Shown here: in pieces, positions 1 to 11,298 of the stretch
How the letters are laid out: every line of letters starts with the position of its first letter
How positions within the stretch are numbered: position 1 is the stretch's first letter
Assembly: GCF_904849725.1 (NCBI RefSeq)
Contig: NC_058518.1
Span: 12,978,147-13,042,146, forward strand
Reading direction: 5' to 3'
Length of the DNA stretch: 64,000 nucleotides
From: Hordeum vulgare subsp. vulgare
Taxonomy: Eukaryota > Streptophyta > Magnoliopsida > Poales > Poaceae
Position numbers and translations under genes: made by a program
The notes under the pieces: model-generated
Seen by the model: the letters and a program-made list of their open reading frames with translations, nothing else
Database searches by the model: none
What the model was told of the DNA's origin: nothing

Positions 1-690
1 TCGTAAGAAACCCTGATACTTCTAAAGAGATTGTCCGATTTGTACACGAAGTACAACTAGTTTTTGCCCGCAACCCTCTCAACTTTTTAGCACATGATAT
101 GTGGGTGAAATGATGATACCATGCCAACTTTCAACCTGTACACAGTTCATTTGTAGTGTTTTCAATTTCTGGGCCATTTAGCTCAAAAAATTAGTAAATG
201 CGTGAAAAATACCAAATGAATTCAGAAAGTGTTGAAAATTGATGACGTGGCATTGAATGGTGCATTTTGAACACATAAAAAGTCTTGAGTTCAAATAAGT
301 TCAAAAAAATGAAATCCATTTTGTAACAAATCTGTTTTTGATTAAAACCGTGATACTTTGAAAGAGATTGTCCAATTTGTACACGAAGTGCATCCAATTT
401 TTGCCGAACCCTCTCAACTTTTTAGCACATGTTATGTAGGTGAAATGATGATACCATGCCAACTTTCAACCTGTTCAGAGTTTTTTTGTAGTGCCTTTCA
501 ATTTCTAGGCCATTTAGCTAAAAAAATGAGTAAATGCATGAAAAATACCAAATGAACTCGTAAAGTGTTGAAAATTGATGATGTGGCCTAGAATGGTGCA
601 TTTTGAAAACACAAAAAGTCTTGAGTTTAAATAAGTTCTAAAAAATGAAATCACTTTTGTAACAGATTTGTTTTTGATTAAAATAATCAT
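1..690. repeat. Two direct tandem units of about 337 bp
   Basis: The block around AAAGAGATTGTCC at position 24 recurs at 361, an offset of 337 bp, and similarity runs through to about 690. The units differ by scattered substitutions and small indels. Repeats of this style occur inside large CACTA-type DNA transposons of Triticeae, which is my inference from memory. No coding sequence is evident; the short reading frames here are fragments of the repeat. The left unit starts at the window edge, so more units may lie outside. Positions 691-859 are AT-rich and I see nothing identifiable there. Confidence 0.75.
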
Positions 691-859
691 TTAAAATAAC
701 CTAAAACCTTTCAAATTGAATATAAAGATTAAAAACACAGTAATATTAAATAGGAGGAAAAAGAATCACTCAAAAATTTATTTTTTAGTAAAGTTAGTCA
801 CAAAATAAAATAAAAAAAGTAAAAAAGAAACAAAAAAACTAATTTTTTTTAAAAATGCC

Positions 860-1306
860 ACGTAATGGGCCACCCACGCGTGAATACGACTAGAAACCCA
901 CCCTGAGAATTGGGCCAGAATTCAGGCAGAAGGCCCAGTAGGCCTACAGGCAGTAACAAATTAGGACCGAAAGCCTGCATTTGAGAGGTGCTCGAGTGGG
1001 TCTACGCACCAATGCTTACAAACCACTCTCAGGCTCTCTCGGCTAGCGAGGTGGGACTAAACATCCAGCCGCATCGCGGCTGTGGCAGGCACAAGCCTTT
1101 AGTCTCGGTTTGTCCCACCAACCGACACGAAATACGCCCTTTTGTGTCGGTTGTCGGCACCAACCGGGACTAAAGGTCTCTTCTTCCCGCCCTTTGGGCT
1201 GTTGGAAATTGGCCTTTAGTCCCGGTTTGCAGCACAAGCCGAGACGATAGGGGTGCATTGGTCCCGGTTTGTGCCTCGAACCATGACCACTGGTTTTCGC
1301 ATATAG
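860..1306. mobile_element. CACTA-like DNA transposon sequence (fragment)
   Basis: The stretch carries several copies of TTTAGTCCCGGTT and its complement AACCGGGACTAAAGG in both orientations around 1098-1290. This is a typical component of the subterminal regions of grass CACTA elements and their derivatives. No terminal CACTA motif or target duplication is visible, so limits are approximate. A C-rich, Pro/Ser-coding stretch follows at 1330-1460. It could equally be the promoter and 5' leader of the B3-like fragment that follows. Confidence 0.5.
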
Positions 1307-2563
1307 ATGAGAGTTGTCGAAATTTCCCCCAAACTCTCCCATTTGCCCCCGAGCCCGTCCTCCTCGTCGTCGCCGCCCGTCCCGAGCCCGTCGTCCTCCT
1401 CCTCGTCGCCGCCACCCCGAGCCCGTCCTCCTCCTTGTTGTCGCCGCCGCCCTCCTCCTGGTCGTCGCCTGTGCGAATACTTCCAAGACGAGCACGGCCT
1501 GTGCGACACGCCTCACCTAGTTCATGATAGGCGCTTCAGCATCATGCTGGATGAGGACTTCGAAGTGGATACAGTAATTCACAACGACAAATCTTTTTTC
1601 GTAATTAAGCATGACTTCTTTTGCTTCAACTTATAATTTTTATTTTTTACTATTCTACTAGTGTATCCCCTGCCATGCAAGAATTTATTTCTTGGATAAG
1701 ATTGGTTTCAGTACTGGAAAAATTATGGAGGTAAAGATAGTTCACTTGAGGACCGAGCATGGTTATACTTTTGCGTAAAGTTGTACAATGCAGACACCTA
1801 CTCCTTTTTTGAATGCAAAAGTTGGGTAGCACTATGCAAGGCTCCAGTTGATTTGCATACGCCTCCAGTTGTACCATTACGTGAGTTTCTCAACCATATT
1901 TATTAAGTAATTTATATTGTTTATTTAAAAATAGTTGACAACTTATTTTCATTCTTCCAAAAATATACGGAAGATGATAGACAGAACCTACTACTACAAT
2001 GATGAAGCGGAATTAACTTATAAGGAGAAAAATCATCTTGTCGCATTTATTAATAATCTTGAGAATTATAATAGCTATCACCAAACACCTCCACATTATG
2101 GTCAATACGTGCCACTATTGCACGTGGTGAACTACGGTAACATGCATGGAGATTGCATGGTAAGATTTTCTACTATTACGACATCCGTGCATCTTTTGCA
2201 TAAATTCTTGTAAAACTAAACTATATTGCTAGCTACAAAGTTATTACTATGTTTTTCAATAGAAAATCCCGCAGGATTGTGTGCCTCATCTGATGTTTCC
2301 AAGAGGTCGCTTTGATGTTATGAGCATACAACCAACACAGCCAGGTCAGCCTATGTATATTCATCACTCTTGTCCATACCGGATTTCTAAAACCGATGAA
2401 ATAACAATCAAAGATTCGAAAAAATGTATGGTCAATCGTAGAGAGCTACTTGAAAGCAACATTGTGCGTAGGCCAAGAATTGGAGACAGGATGATCTCCA
2501 TTCTCCATAATGGAGAGGCAGGGCCTATCTTGTTTTATGATATTCTACCTAAGAGAGGGTAGA
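1307..2563 (+). pseudogene. B3-domain-like gene fragment, broken
   Basis: At least three exon-like blocks are seen. About 1466-1634 encodes an acidic block following CEYFQDEHGLCD. About 1672-1880 encodes HARIYFLDKIGF and, after a frame change near 1773, VKLYNADTYSFFECKSW and PLREFLNH. About 1965-2563 encodes TYKEKNHLVAFINN, LLHVVNYGNMHGD, PHLMFPRGRFDV and RRPRIGDRMISILHNGE, ending at a TAG at 2560-2562. I recall these blocks from uncharacterised grass proteins with B3-like DNA-binding folds that are often carried inside CACTA elements. The frameshift and an in-frame stop after HGYTFA make it non-functional. The CACTA-like sequence immediately upstream suggests transposon capture. The family assignment is from memory. 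Confidence 0.55.
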
Positions 2564-2603
2564 GTAGGTCCTATGTGAGAGGACTAGGTCCTAGGTCCAG
2601 GTT

Positions 2604-3745
2604 TTGAGGATCCAAAGAATACAGACAAAGTCTTCAGACTCAAAAAGGCTCTGTATGGTGTCAAGCAAGCCCCTCGGGCATGGTATGATACATTGAAGGA
2701 ATTCCTCATGAAGAAAGGCTTCAAACCTGGTTCACTCGATCCAACTCTTTTCACAAAATCCTATGATAATGAGCTGTTTGTATGTCAAATATATGTTGAT
2801 GATATCATATTTGGTTGTACTGACAAAAGATACAGTGATGAATTTGCCTACATGATGAGTGAAGAATATCAGATGTCCATGATGAGGGAGCTGAAATTCT
2901 TCTTAGGTCTTCAAATTTGTCAACAAAGCAATTGAATCTTCATATCACAGGAGAAATACCTCAAGGATGTTCTCAGGAAATTCGACATGCACAAATGCAA
3001 AGGTGCCAAGACTCCGATGCCTACCAACGGTCACCTCGGCACTGATGAAAATGGTAAAGATTTTGATCAGCAGGTATACCGTTCTATGATTGGCTCTTTA
3101 TTGTATCTATGTGCATCTAGGCCAGATATAATGCTTAGTGTTTGCATGTGTGCACGTTTTCAAGCAAAACCGAAGGAATCACACCATAAGGCTGTGAAAT
3201 ATATTCTTCGATACTTAGCTCACACACCAACACTAGGATTATGGTATCCCAGGGGCTCCAATCTTCATCTGGTAGGGTATTCTGATTCAGACTATGCTGG
3301 TGACCGTGTGGATGGCAAGTCAACTTCTGGCACATGCCATTTCCTCGAAAGACCACTAGTTTGCTGGTCCCCAAAGAAGCAGAACTGCGTATCACTCTCC
3401 ACTGCCGAAGCTGAGTACATTGCTGCTGGTTCTTGCTGTGCTCAATTGCTGTGGATGAAGCAAACCCTCAAGGACTACGGCATCAACATGAAGAATGTGC
3501 CTCTCTACTGTGACAATGAGAGTGCTATCAAGATTGCATACAACCCAGTACAACACTCGAAGACCAAGCATATCGAGATTCGTCATCATTTTCTTTGGGA
3601 CCATGTCCTCAAGGGCAATATCCTCATCGACCATGTGAAGACTGATGATCAACTAGCAGATATCTTCACTAAGCCATTGGATGAGAAAAGGTTTTGCAAG
3701 TTGCGGTGTGAGCTAAATATCTTAGAATCTTCAAATGTTTTGTAA
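2604..3745 (+). pseudogene. Ty1-copia pol 3' part: reverse transcriptase and RNase H
   Basis: One reading frame encodes the second half of a copia reverse transcriptase and a complete RNase H. Visible motifs are LKKALYGVKQAPRAWY (about 2640-2690), the catalytic YVDDIIF (about 2792-2812), the RNase H start YSDSDYAGD (about 3279-3305), STAEAEY (about 3399-3419), CDNESA (about 3510-3527) and the terminal DIFTKPL. The frame is open except for one TGA at 2933-2935 shortly after the catalytic motif. Gag, protease, integrase and the first part of RT are missing, so the copy is 5'-truncated where it meets the B3-like fragment. Sequence downstream suggests a sirevirus (Maximus-type) element; that lineage call is an inference. 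Confidence 0.85.
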
Positions 3746-5543
3746 AAACATGCACACATCCTAACACTTATGCAAAGTTGATGACTTAGATGTGCAACAC
3801 ATGATGAAACGATTTTCTTCAACTGATGAAGAAAGTCACTCTAAATGTGAAGAAATTGATTCTCAGGGCCCTACGACAATTGTACACGGCGTGTGTAATC
3901 AACATTCTTATATGGTGGGTAACGCCACCGCCCAATGTGAAATCCCTCAAGTTGATTTTCTTCAAATTATCAATTTCCTCAAAATGCATTTTTTTTTTCT
4001 TCAAAACAGTTGTTCTTCATTGTGATGATCTATTACAAAATCTTCAAAAACACTTGATGACTTTCATTTGCCTAAGTAGACTGTGATTTCTAGTCCTCAA
4101 CAACATTCACTTATTGCTAATTCTTCAAGTTGATGTTTCTGCTAAGTGAATGTGATCGGACCCTACTTTTCCTCTATGCTATACTTATCCAGTCTATTCA
4201 ATTCTTCGTATGCGTTCTACTTGAAACTTTGTTCAAAATCCTCACTACATCCTTGTCAGCTGATGATTTTGTAACGAAAGTCCTCAAGTCTTCAAAAATT
4301 GTTTTCTTTAAAGGCACAGTAACTGAACCCCCACTTCCCACGATCGGATAACCACGATCTCCACTATTTCCACCGCATCGTACGGGAGCTACACGTGTCC
4401 TGCGAAGACGTAGAGGCAGGGGCTATTTGGTCGAAACTTTCGTGCCAAACAGTAACTTTTGGGCTATAAATATGTCCTTATCCCCCTCAGTATCCTCTTC
4501 TTCGCCTCATCGCTCTCCTGCCACAGCACACTCCACCAAACCCTAGCGCCACCGCTGGTAGTCTTGTCGCCGGTGAGGAAGAGCTTCACTGCCTCGACCT
4601 CTTCGTCGCCAGAATCACGCCGGAGTCGGACCATCTTCGTCCGCCGCCGCCGTAGACGTCCTCCTCCGCCAAGTTAGGGTGCATTGGACACTCGAACGAA
4701 GAGCCTCTCCAACACTACTTTCTGTGATCTTCGTACGCACCTTCCAGGGTAAATATATCCCATTTTTACGGCAGATTAGATCTGAAATTTTACATCTTCT
4801 ATGTGAAATCTGTTTTTCCTCAAGATACGATGCGCACATGATCCCTCAAACACTACCTATCACCACAATCATTGATGAACTAGCTAAGCATCTAAGATTT
4901 TCACGAGATTCCTCAATTGTGCGAATTTTCGGATCTGTACAACTCTGGAACCCAAGAACTGTATGCTTAGGCAAATTCCTCAACCACTGGTTATATTCCT
5001 CAAACTGTCAAACTTTTGCATTTTCTTTAAATCTGAGAACGCGTATGTGACCTCTCCAAATTCCTCGCAACTATACTCTGTTCACAGGTACACACATGTC
5101 AGCTGATGAATCTCTCGGTTCTCATCACATTAACTCATTTGCAACGTTTCTGGAAGAAACTCTTCAAGGCTCATCAGAATCCTCAAGAGTTCAAAATCAT
5201 CAGCAAAATCCTCAACTGAAGAAAATGGAGGAAGAGAGAAAACAGAAGGGAGGAAAGAAACTGGAGCAAAACACTGCGGCTGATATCCCTGAGGACATAT
5301 ACTTGGACTATTGTACGCCTGATGAACATGAGACAATGGCCAAGAGAAAGATAAGGCTTCAGAAGATTGAACGCCGATGGGCGAAGGAATGGAAGGAGTA
5401 CAGGTTTGTGACTCCAAAATATGCAAAGAAATTTGCTTTGAAGCCTCCTGACAGAAGGGCCCCACTTGAGGATCATCAAGTAGCACACTCCTCAAGTCTC
5501 ATGACAATTGATGACTACCCAGATGAGAATGAAAAACATCTGT
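3746..5543 (+). mobile_element. 3' region of the copia element with LTR-like promoter (sirevirus/Maximus-like)
   Basis: This follows directly on the copia RNase H frame. It contains frequent CTCAA/TTCAA-type motifs, a TATA box at 4465 and a C-rich leader. A likely splice acceptor (TTCACAG, about 5082-5088) precedes the reading frame at 5096. The arrangement fits the 3' end and LTR of a large sirevirus-type copia element. I could not define LTR ends, a polypurine tract or a target duplication. It stops abruptly at 5543/5544, where Angela sequence begins. Confidence 0.45.
4465..4472 (+). promoter_or_regulatory. TATA box of the LTR-like promoter
   Basis: TATAAATA lies in GGGCTATAAATATG and is followed within 30-40 bases by a pyrimidine-rich leader starting near CCTCAGTATCC. 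This is the normal layout of a plant pol II core promoter. It belongs to the copia-derived stretch, not to a host gene I can identify. Confidence 0.5.
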
Positions 5544-5614
5544 TGAAACTATTCTCGACTCACGTGATGATCGGACTTGAGATAGTGGATTTGGATCATG
5601 TACCACTCAAATGA
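5096..5614 (+). CDS. Lys/Glu-rich retroelement-associated ORF, 3' end fused to Angela sequence
   Basis: The frame encodes 172 residues from an ATG that follows a possible splice acceptor. The first 60 residues are Ser/Gln-rich. A charged, probably helical block follows (KKMEEERKQKGGKK), then PEDIYLDYCTPDEH and a basic stretch (RRWAKEWKEYRF, PKYAKKF). No catalytic motif is visible. From memory the block resembles the extra coding region of Maximus-like copia elements; I assign no function. The last roughly 23 codons, from 5544 onward, are read through into Angela internal sequence, so the natural C-terminus is lost. Confidence 0.4.
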   Translation: MSADESLGSHHINSFATFLEETLQGSSESSRVQNHQQNPQLKKMEEERKQKGGKKLEQNTAADIPEDIYLDYCTPDEHETMAKRKIRLQKIERRWAKEWKEYRFVTPKYAKKFALKPPDRRAPLEDHQVAHSSSLMTIDDYPDENEKHLLKLFSTHVMIGLEIVDLDHVPLK

Positions 5615-8600
5615 CTAGAGAGATGTACTTTTTGAGTGGGAGTTCTTAAGTAATATGATTAATTGAACTAATTGTCATGAACATAGTCTAATGATCTTTG
5701 CGAATTACGATGTAGCTTGCGCTATAGCTCTACTGTTTTTATATGATCCTAGAGAAAATTTAGTTGAAAGTTGATAGTAGCAAACTTTGTAGACTAAGTC
5801 TGTAAAACCGAGGATTGTCCTCGTTGCTGCACAGAAGGCTTATGTCCTTAATGCACCACTCGGTGTGCTGCACCTCGAGCGTCGTCTGTGGATGCTGTGA
5901 ACATCCGACATACACGTTTCTGATGACTACACGATAGTTCAGTACAAAAATACTTAATGGCTTAGAAGCAAGGCGCCGAAAACGTTGTAAAACGTCACGG
6001 AACATAAGTGATGTTCTAAAGAGATGAAATTGTGATTTCATGCTTGTGCCCTTGTTAAGAGGTACAAGACCTCCGACAAGATTCTTTGTCCACAAAGCAC
6101 AGGAGAAAAGGCTCAATCGTTGAGCATGTGCTCAGATTGTCTGAGTACGACAATCGCTTGAATCAAGTGGGAGTTAATCTTCCAGATGAGATAGTGATAG
6201 TTCTCCAAAGTCACTGCCACCAAGCTGTGAGAGCTTCGTGATGAACTATAACATATCAAGGATACATACAATGATCCTTGAGTTATTCGCGATGTTTTAC
6301 ACTGCGAAAGTAGAAATCAAGAAGGAGCATCAATAGTTGATGGTTTGTAAAACCACTAAGTTTCAAGAAAGGCAAGGGCTAGAAGGGATACTTCGTGAAA
6401 CGGCAAAACAGTTGCTGCACTAATGAAGAGACCCAAGATTAAACCCAAACCCGAGACTAAGTGCTTCTGTAATGAGGGGAACAATCACTGAGGCGGAGCA
6501 ACTCAAGATACTTGATAGATAAGAAGGCTGGCAAAAGTCGAAAGAAGTGTATTTGATATACATGATGTTGATGTGTACTTTACTAGTACTCCTAGTAGCA
6601 CGAGGGTATTGGATACCGGTTCGGTTGCTAAGTGATTAGTGACGCGAAATGAAAGCTACGGCATAAACGGAGACTAGCTAAAGGCGAGGTGACGATACGT
6701 GTTGGAAGTGTTTCCAAGATTGATATGATCAAACGTCGCACGCTCCCTCTACCATCGGGATTGGTGTTAAACCTAAATAATTGTTATTTGGTGCTTGCGT
6801 TAAGCATGAACATGATTGGATCGTGTTTATTGCAATACGATTATTCATTTAAAGAGAATAATGGTTACTCTATTTTCTTGAATAATCACCTTCAATGGTT
6901 TATTGAATCTCGATCGTAGTGTTACACATGTTCATGATATTGGTGCAAAAAGATACGAGTTGATGATGATAGTACCACTTACTTGTGGCACTGCCTCTTG
7001 AGTCATGTTAGTATAAATTGCATGAAGAGGCTCCATGCTGATGGATCTTTGTACTCACCTGATTTCGAATCACTAGTGACATGCGAATCATACCACATGA
7101 GCAAGGCCTTGTTTTCGTTGAGATGAAATAAGATAGTAACTTGTTGGAAGTGATACATTTTGATGTATGCAGTCCAATGGGTGCTGAGGCACGCAGTGGA
7201 TATCATTATGTTCTTACTTCACTGACGATTTGAGTAGATACACGAGTATTTACTTAATGAATCACAAGTCTAAAATGTTGAAAAGTTCAATTCCGTTTCA
7301 GAGTGAAGTTCGTCGTAACAAGAGGATAAACTGTCTACGATATGATCATGGAAATGAATATCTGAGTTACGAGTTCTGGTACACAGTTAAGACAATGTGG
7401 AAATTGTTTCGCAGTTCATGCCACCTGGAACATCATAGTGTGATGATGTGTCTGAACGTCATGGCCACGCACTATTTGGTATGGTGCATACTATGATGTC
7501 TCTTATCAAATTACCACTATCGTTTATGGGTTATGCATTAGAGACAACCGCAGTCACTTTAAACAGGGCACCGCGTATTTCCGTTGAGATGACACAGTAT
7601 AGACTGAGGTTTAGAGAAATCTAAACTGTCGTTTCTTGAAAGTTTGGGGTTTCGACACTTATGTGAAAAGGTTTCAGTCTGATAAGCTCGAACCCAAAGC
7701 GGATAGATGCATCTTCATAGGATATCCAAAACAGTTGGGTACATCTCCTATCTCAGATCCGAAAGCAAAGTGTTTGTTTCTAGAAACGGATCCTTTCTCG
7801 AGGAAAGGTTTCTCTCGAAAGAATTGAGTGGGAGGGTGGTAGAACTTGATGAGGTTATTGAACCATCACTTCAACCAGTGTGTAGCAGGGCGCAGGAAGT
7901 TGTTCATGTGGCGCCTACACCAATTGAAGTGGAAGCTGATGATGATGATCATTGAGCTTCGAATCAAGTTACTACAAACCTCGTAGGTCGACAAGGTCGC
8001 GTACTGCTGCAGAGTAGTACGGTAACCCTGTCTTGGAGGTCATGTTGTTGAGCAAAAGTGAACCTACGAGTTATGGAGAAAGCGATGGTGGGCCCAGATT
8101 CCGACAAAATGGCTGGAAGCCATGAAATCCAAGAGAGGATCCATGTGTGAAAACAAAGTGTAGACTTTGGTAGAACTACTTGATGGTCATAGGACTATTG
8201 AGTAAAAATGGATCTTTAAAAGAAGACAGACGATGATGGTGATAAGTCACTATTAAGAAAAGCTTGACTTGTCGCAAAGATGTTTTCGACAAGATCAAAC
8301 GGTTGACTATGATGAGACTTTCTCACTCATAGCGATGCTAAAGGTCTGTTAGAATTATGTTAGTTGTTGATGCATTATTTATGAAATATTGCACGTAGGA
8401 TGTCAAAACATTGTTTCCTCGACGGTTTCCTTGAGCAAACATTGTATGTGATACAACCAGAAGGTTTTGTCGATCCTAAAGATACTAGCAAGTATGCAAG
8501 CTCCAGTGATCCTTCAATGGACTGGTGCAAGCATCTCGGAGTTGGAATATACACTTTGATGAGATGATCAAAGATTTTGGGTGTGTACAAGGTTTATTAG

Positions 8601-9450
8601 AAACTTGTATTTCCAAAGAAGTGAGTGGGAGCACTATAGAATTTCTGATAGGTATATGTGGTTGACATATTGTGGATCAGAAGTAATGTAGAATTTCTGT
8701 AAAGCATACAAGGTTGTTTGAAAGAAGTTTTCAAATGAGTACCTGGATTACGCTACTTGAACGTTGAGCATCAAAGATCTATGGAGATAGATCGAAAGCG
8801 CTTAATAGAAGTTTCAACAAGATGCATGCCTTGACAAGTTTTTGAAAGAGTTCAAAATAGACCAGCAAAGAAGGAGTTCTTGGTTGCGTTGTGAGGTGTG
8901 AATTTGAGTAAGACTCAAAACCCGACCACGGCAGAATAAAGAGAATAGACGAAGGTCGTCTTCTATGCCTTAGCCGTAGAATCTAAAGTATGCCATGCTG
9001 TGTACCGCACCTGAAGTGTGCCTTGACTCAAAGTATGTTGAGAGGTACAGAGAGTGAGCCATGATTGAATCACTAGCAGCGGTCAAAATTTCTCCTTAGT
9101 AACTAATGGACTAAGGAATTTTTCTCGATTATGGAGGTGGTTAAAGAGTTTGTCGCAAAGGGTTAGTCAATGCAAGCTTTGACACTAATCCGGATAACTA
9201 TGAGTAGTGAAACGGATTCGTATAGTAGAGTAGATATTTGGAGCATTTCCGAATAGCACGTAGTAGCAGCATCTATAAGATGACATAAAGATTTGTAAAG
9301 AACGCACGAATCTGAAAGTTTCAGAACCGTTGACTAAAACCTCTCTCACGAGCAAGACGTGATCAGACCCCATAACTATATGGGTGTTGGATTCGTTGGA
9401 ATCACATGGTGATGTGAACTAGATTATTGACTCTAGTGCAAGTGGGAGAC
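5544..9450 (+). pseudogene. Angela internal region, left copy, 5'-truncated, degenerate gag-pol
   Basis: Remnants of copia gag-pol follow the normal order. They are a gag-like stretch (about 6120-6340), a decayed zinc knuckle (around KCFCNEGNNH, about 6456-6495), the protease motif LDTG (6609-6620), a pre-integrase block LWHCLLSH (about 6985-7008), an integrase C-terminal block VWGFDTYVKRFQSDKLEPKA (about 7641-7700) and RT remnants (LYVIQPEGFVDPKD, about 8443-8485). Dozens of frameshifts and stops prevent any long frame. The same lesions occur in the copies at 11280-16274 and, reversed, at 59361-64000. The polypurine tract AAGTGGGAGA ends just before the LTR at 9451. Confidence 0.88.
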
Positions 9451-11279
9451 TGTTGGAAATATGCCCTAGAGGCAATAATAAATTAGTTATTATTATATTT
9501 CTTTGTTCATGATAATCGTTTATTATCCATGCTATAATTGTATTGATTGGAAACACAATACTTGTGTGGATACATAGACAAAACACTGTCCCTAGTAAGC
9601 CTCTAGTTGACTAGCTCGTTGATCAAAGATGGCCAAGGTTTCCTGGCCATAGGCAAGTGTTGTTACTTGATAACGGGATCACATCATTAGGAGAATCATG
9701 TGATTGACTAGACCCAAACTAATAAGACGTAGCATGTTGATCGTGTCATTTTTTTGCTACTGTTTTCTGCGTGTCAAGTATTTGTTCCTATGACCTTGAG
9801 ATCATATAACTCACTAACACCGGAGGAATGCTTTGTGTGTATCAAACGTCACAACGTAACTGGGTGACTATAAAGATGCTCTACAGGTATCTCCGAAGGT
9901 GTTAGTTGAGTTAGTATGGATCGAGACTGGGATTTGTCACTCCGTGTGACGGAGAGGTATCTCGGGGCCCACTCGGTAATACAACATCACACACAAGCCT
10001 TGCAAGCAATGTGACTTAGTGTAAGTTGCGGGATCTTGTATTACGGAACGAGTAAAGAGACTTGTCGGTAAACGAGAATGAAATAGGTATGCGGATACTG
10101 ACGATCGAATCTCGGGCAAGTAACATACCGAAGGACAAAGGGAATGACATACGGGATTATACGAATCCTTGGTACTGAGGTTCAAACGATAAGATCTTCG
10201 TAGAATATGTAGGATCCAATATGGGCATCCAGGTCCCGCTATTGGATATTGACCGAGGAGTCTCTCGGGTCATGTCTACATAGTTCTCGAACCCGCAGGG
10301 TCTGCACACTTAAGGTTCGACGTTGTTTTATGCGTATTTGAGTTATATGGTTGGTTACCGAATGTTGTTTGGAGTCCCGGATGAGATCACGGACGTCACG
10401 AGGGTTTCCGGAATGGTCCGGAAACGAAGATTGATATATAGGATGACCTCATTTGATTACCGGAAGGTTTTCGGAGTTACCGGGAATGTACCGGGAATGA
10501 CGAATGGGTTCCGGGAGTTCACCGGGGGGGGGGGGGGGGGCAACCCACCCCGGGGAAGCCCATAGGCATTTGGGGAGCCACACCAGCCCTTAGTGGGATG
10601 GTGGGACAGCCCACAAGTGCCCAATGCGCCAAGAGAAGAAAAATCAAGAGGAAAGGAAAAAAAAGGAAGGAGGTGGGAAGGAAGGGGGACTCCTCCCACC
10701 AAACCAAGTCCAACTCGGTTTGGGGGGGGGAGTCCTCCCCCCCTTTGGCTCGGCCGACTCCTTGAGGGTCCTTGGACCCCAAGGCAAGGCCCCCCTCCCT
10801 CCCACCTATATATACGGAGGTTTTAGGGCAGATTTGAGACGACTTTCCCACGGCTGCCCGACCACATACCTCCACGGTTTTTCCTCTAGATCGTGTTTCT
10901 GCGGAGCTCGGGCGGAGCCCTGCTGAGACAAGGTCATCACCAACCTTCGGAGCGCCGTCACGCTGCCGGAGAAATCTTCTACCTCTCCGTCTCTCTTGCT
11001 GGATCAAGAAGGCCGAGATCATCGTCGAGCTGTACGTGTGCTGAACGCGGAGGTGCCGTCCGTTCGGTACTAGATCGTGGGACTGATCGCGGGATTGTTC
11101 GCGGGGCGGATCGAGGAATGTGAGGACGTTCCACTACATCAACCGCATTCACTAACGCTTCTGCTGTACGATCTACAAGGGTACGTAGATCACTCATCCC
11201 CTCTCATAGATGGACATCACCATGATAGGTCTTCGTGCGCGTAGGAAAATTTTTGTTTCCCATGCGACGTTCCCCAACA
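9451..11279 (+). repeat. Angela-type LTR, middle copy (recombinant)
   Basis: The LTR starts TGTTGGAAATATGCCCTAG and ends GCGACGTTCCCCAACA, with TG...CA ends. It is 1829 bp long with a TATA-like TATATATA at 10807-10814 and a poly-G run at about 10524-10540. It serves as 3' LTR for the left internal copy (polypurine tract just upstream) and as 5' LTR for the right one (primer-binding site just downstream). Compared by eye with the LTR at 16275, the first roughly 920 bp differ at 2 sites and the last roughly 910 bp at about 14. Confidence 0.95.
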
Positions 11280-11298
11280 GTGGCATCATGAGCTAGGT
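11280..11298 (+). other. Primer-binding site of the Angela element
   Basis: The bases GTGGCATCATGAGCTAGG follow directly on the LTR end at 11279. TGGCATCATGAGC is a diverged match to the usual copia site TGGTATCAGAGC, complementary to the 3' end of initiator methionine tRNA. It marks the 5' end of the internal domain and sets the element on the plus strand. Confidence 0.75.

Noticed and set aside
5760..6116. 118-codon minus-strand frame present twice in the plus-strand Angela array
   Set aside because: Antisense of the gag-like region. It is repeated only because the element is repeated, and the third copy breaks it.
10522..10541. Poly-G run as a functional site in the Angela LTR
   Set aside because: Run length differs between LTR copies and is prone to sequencing error. 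A role cannot be argued from it.
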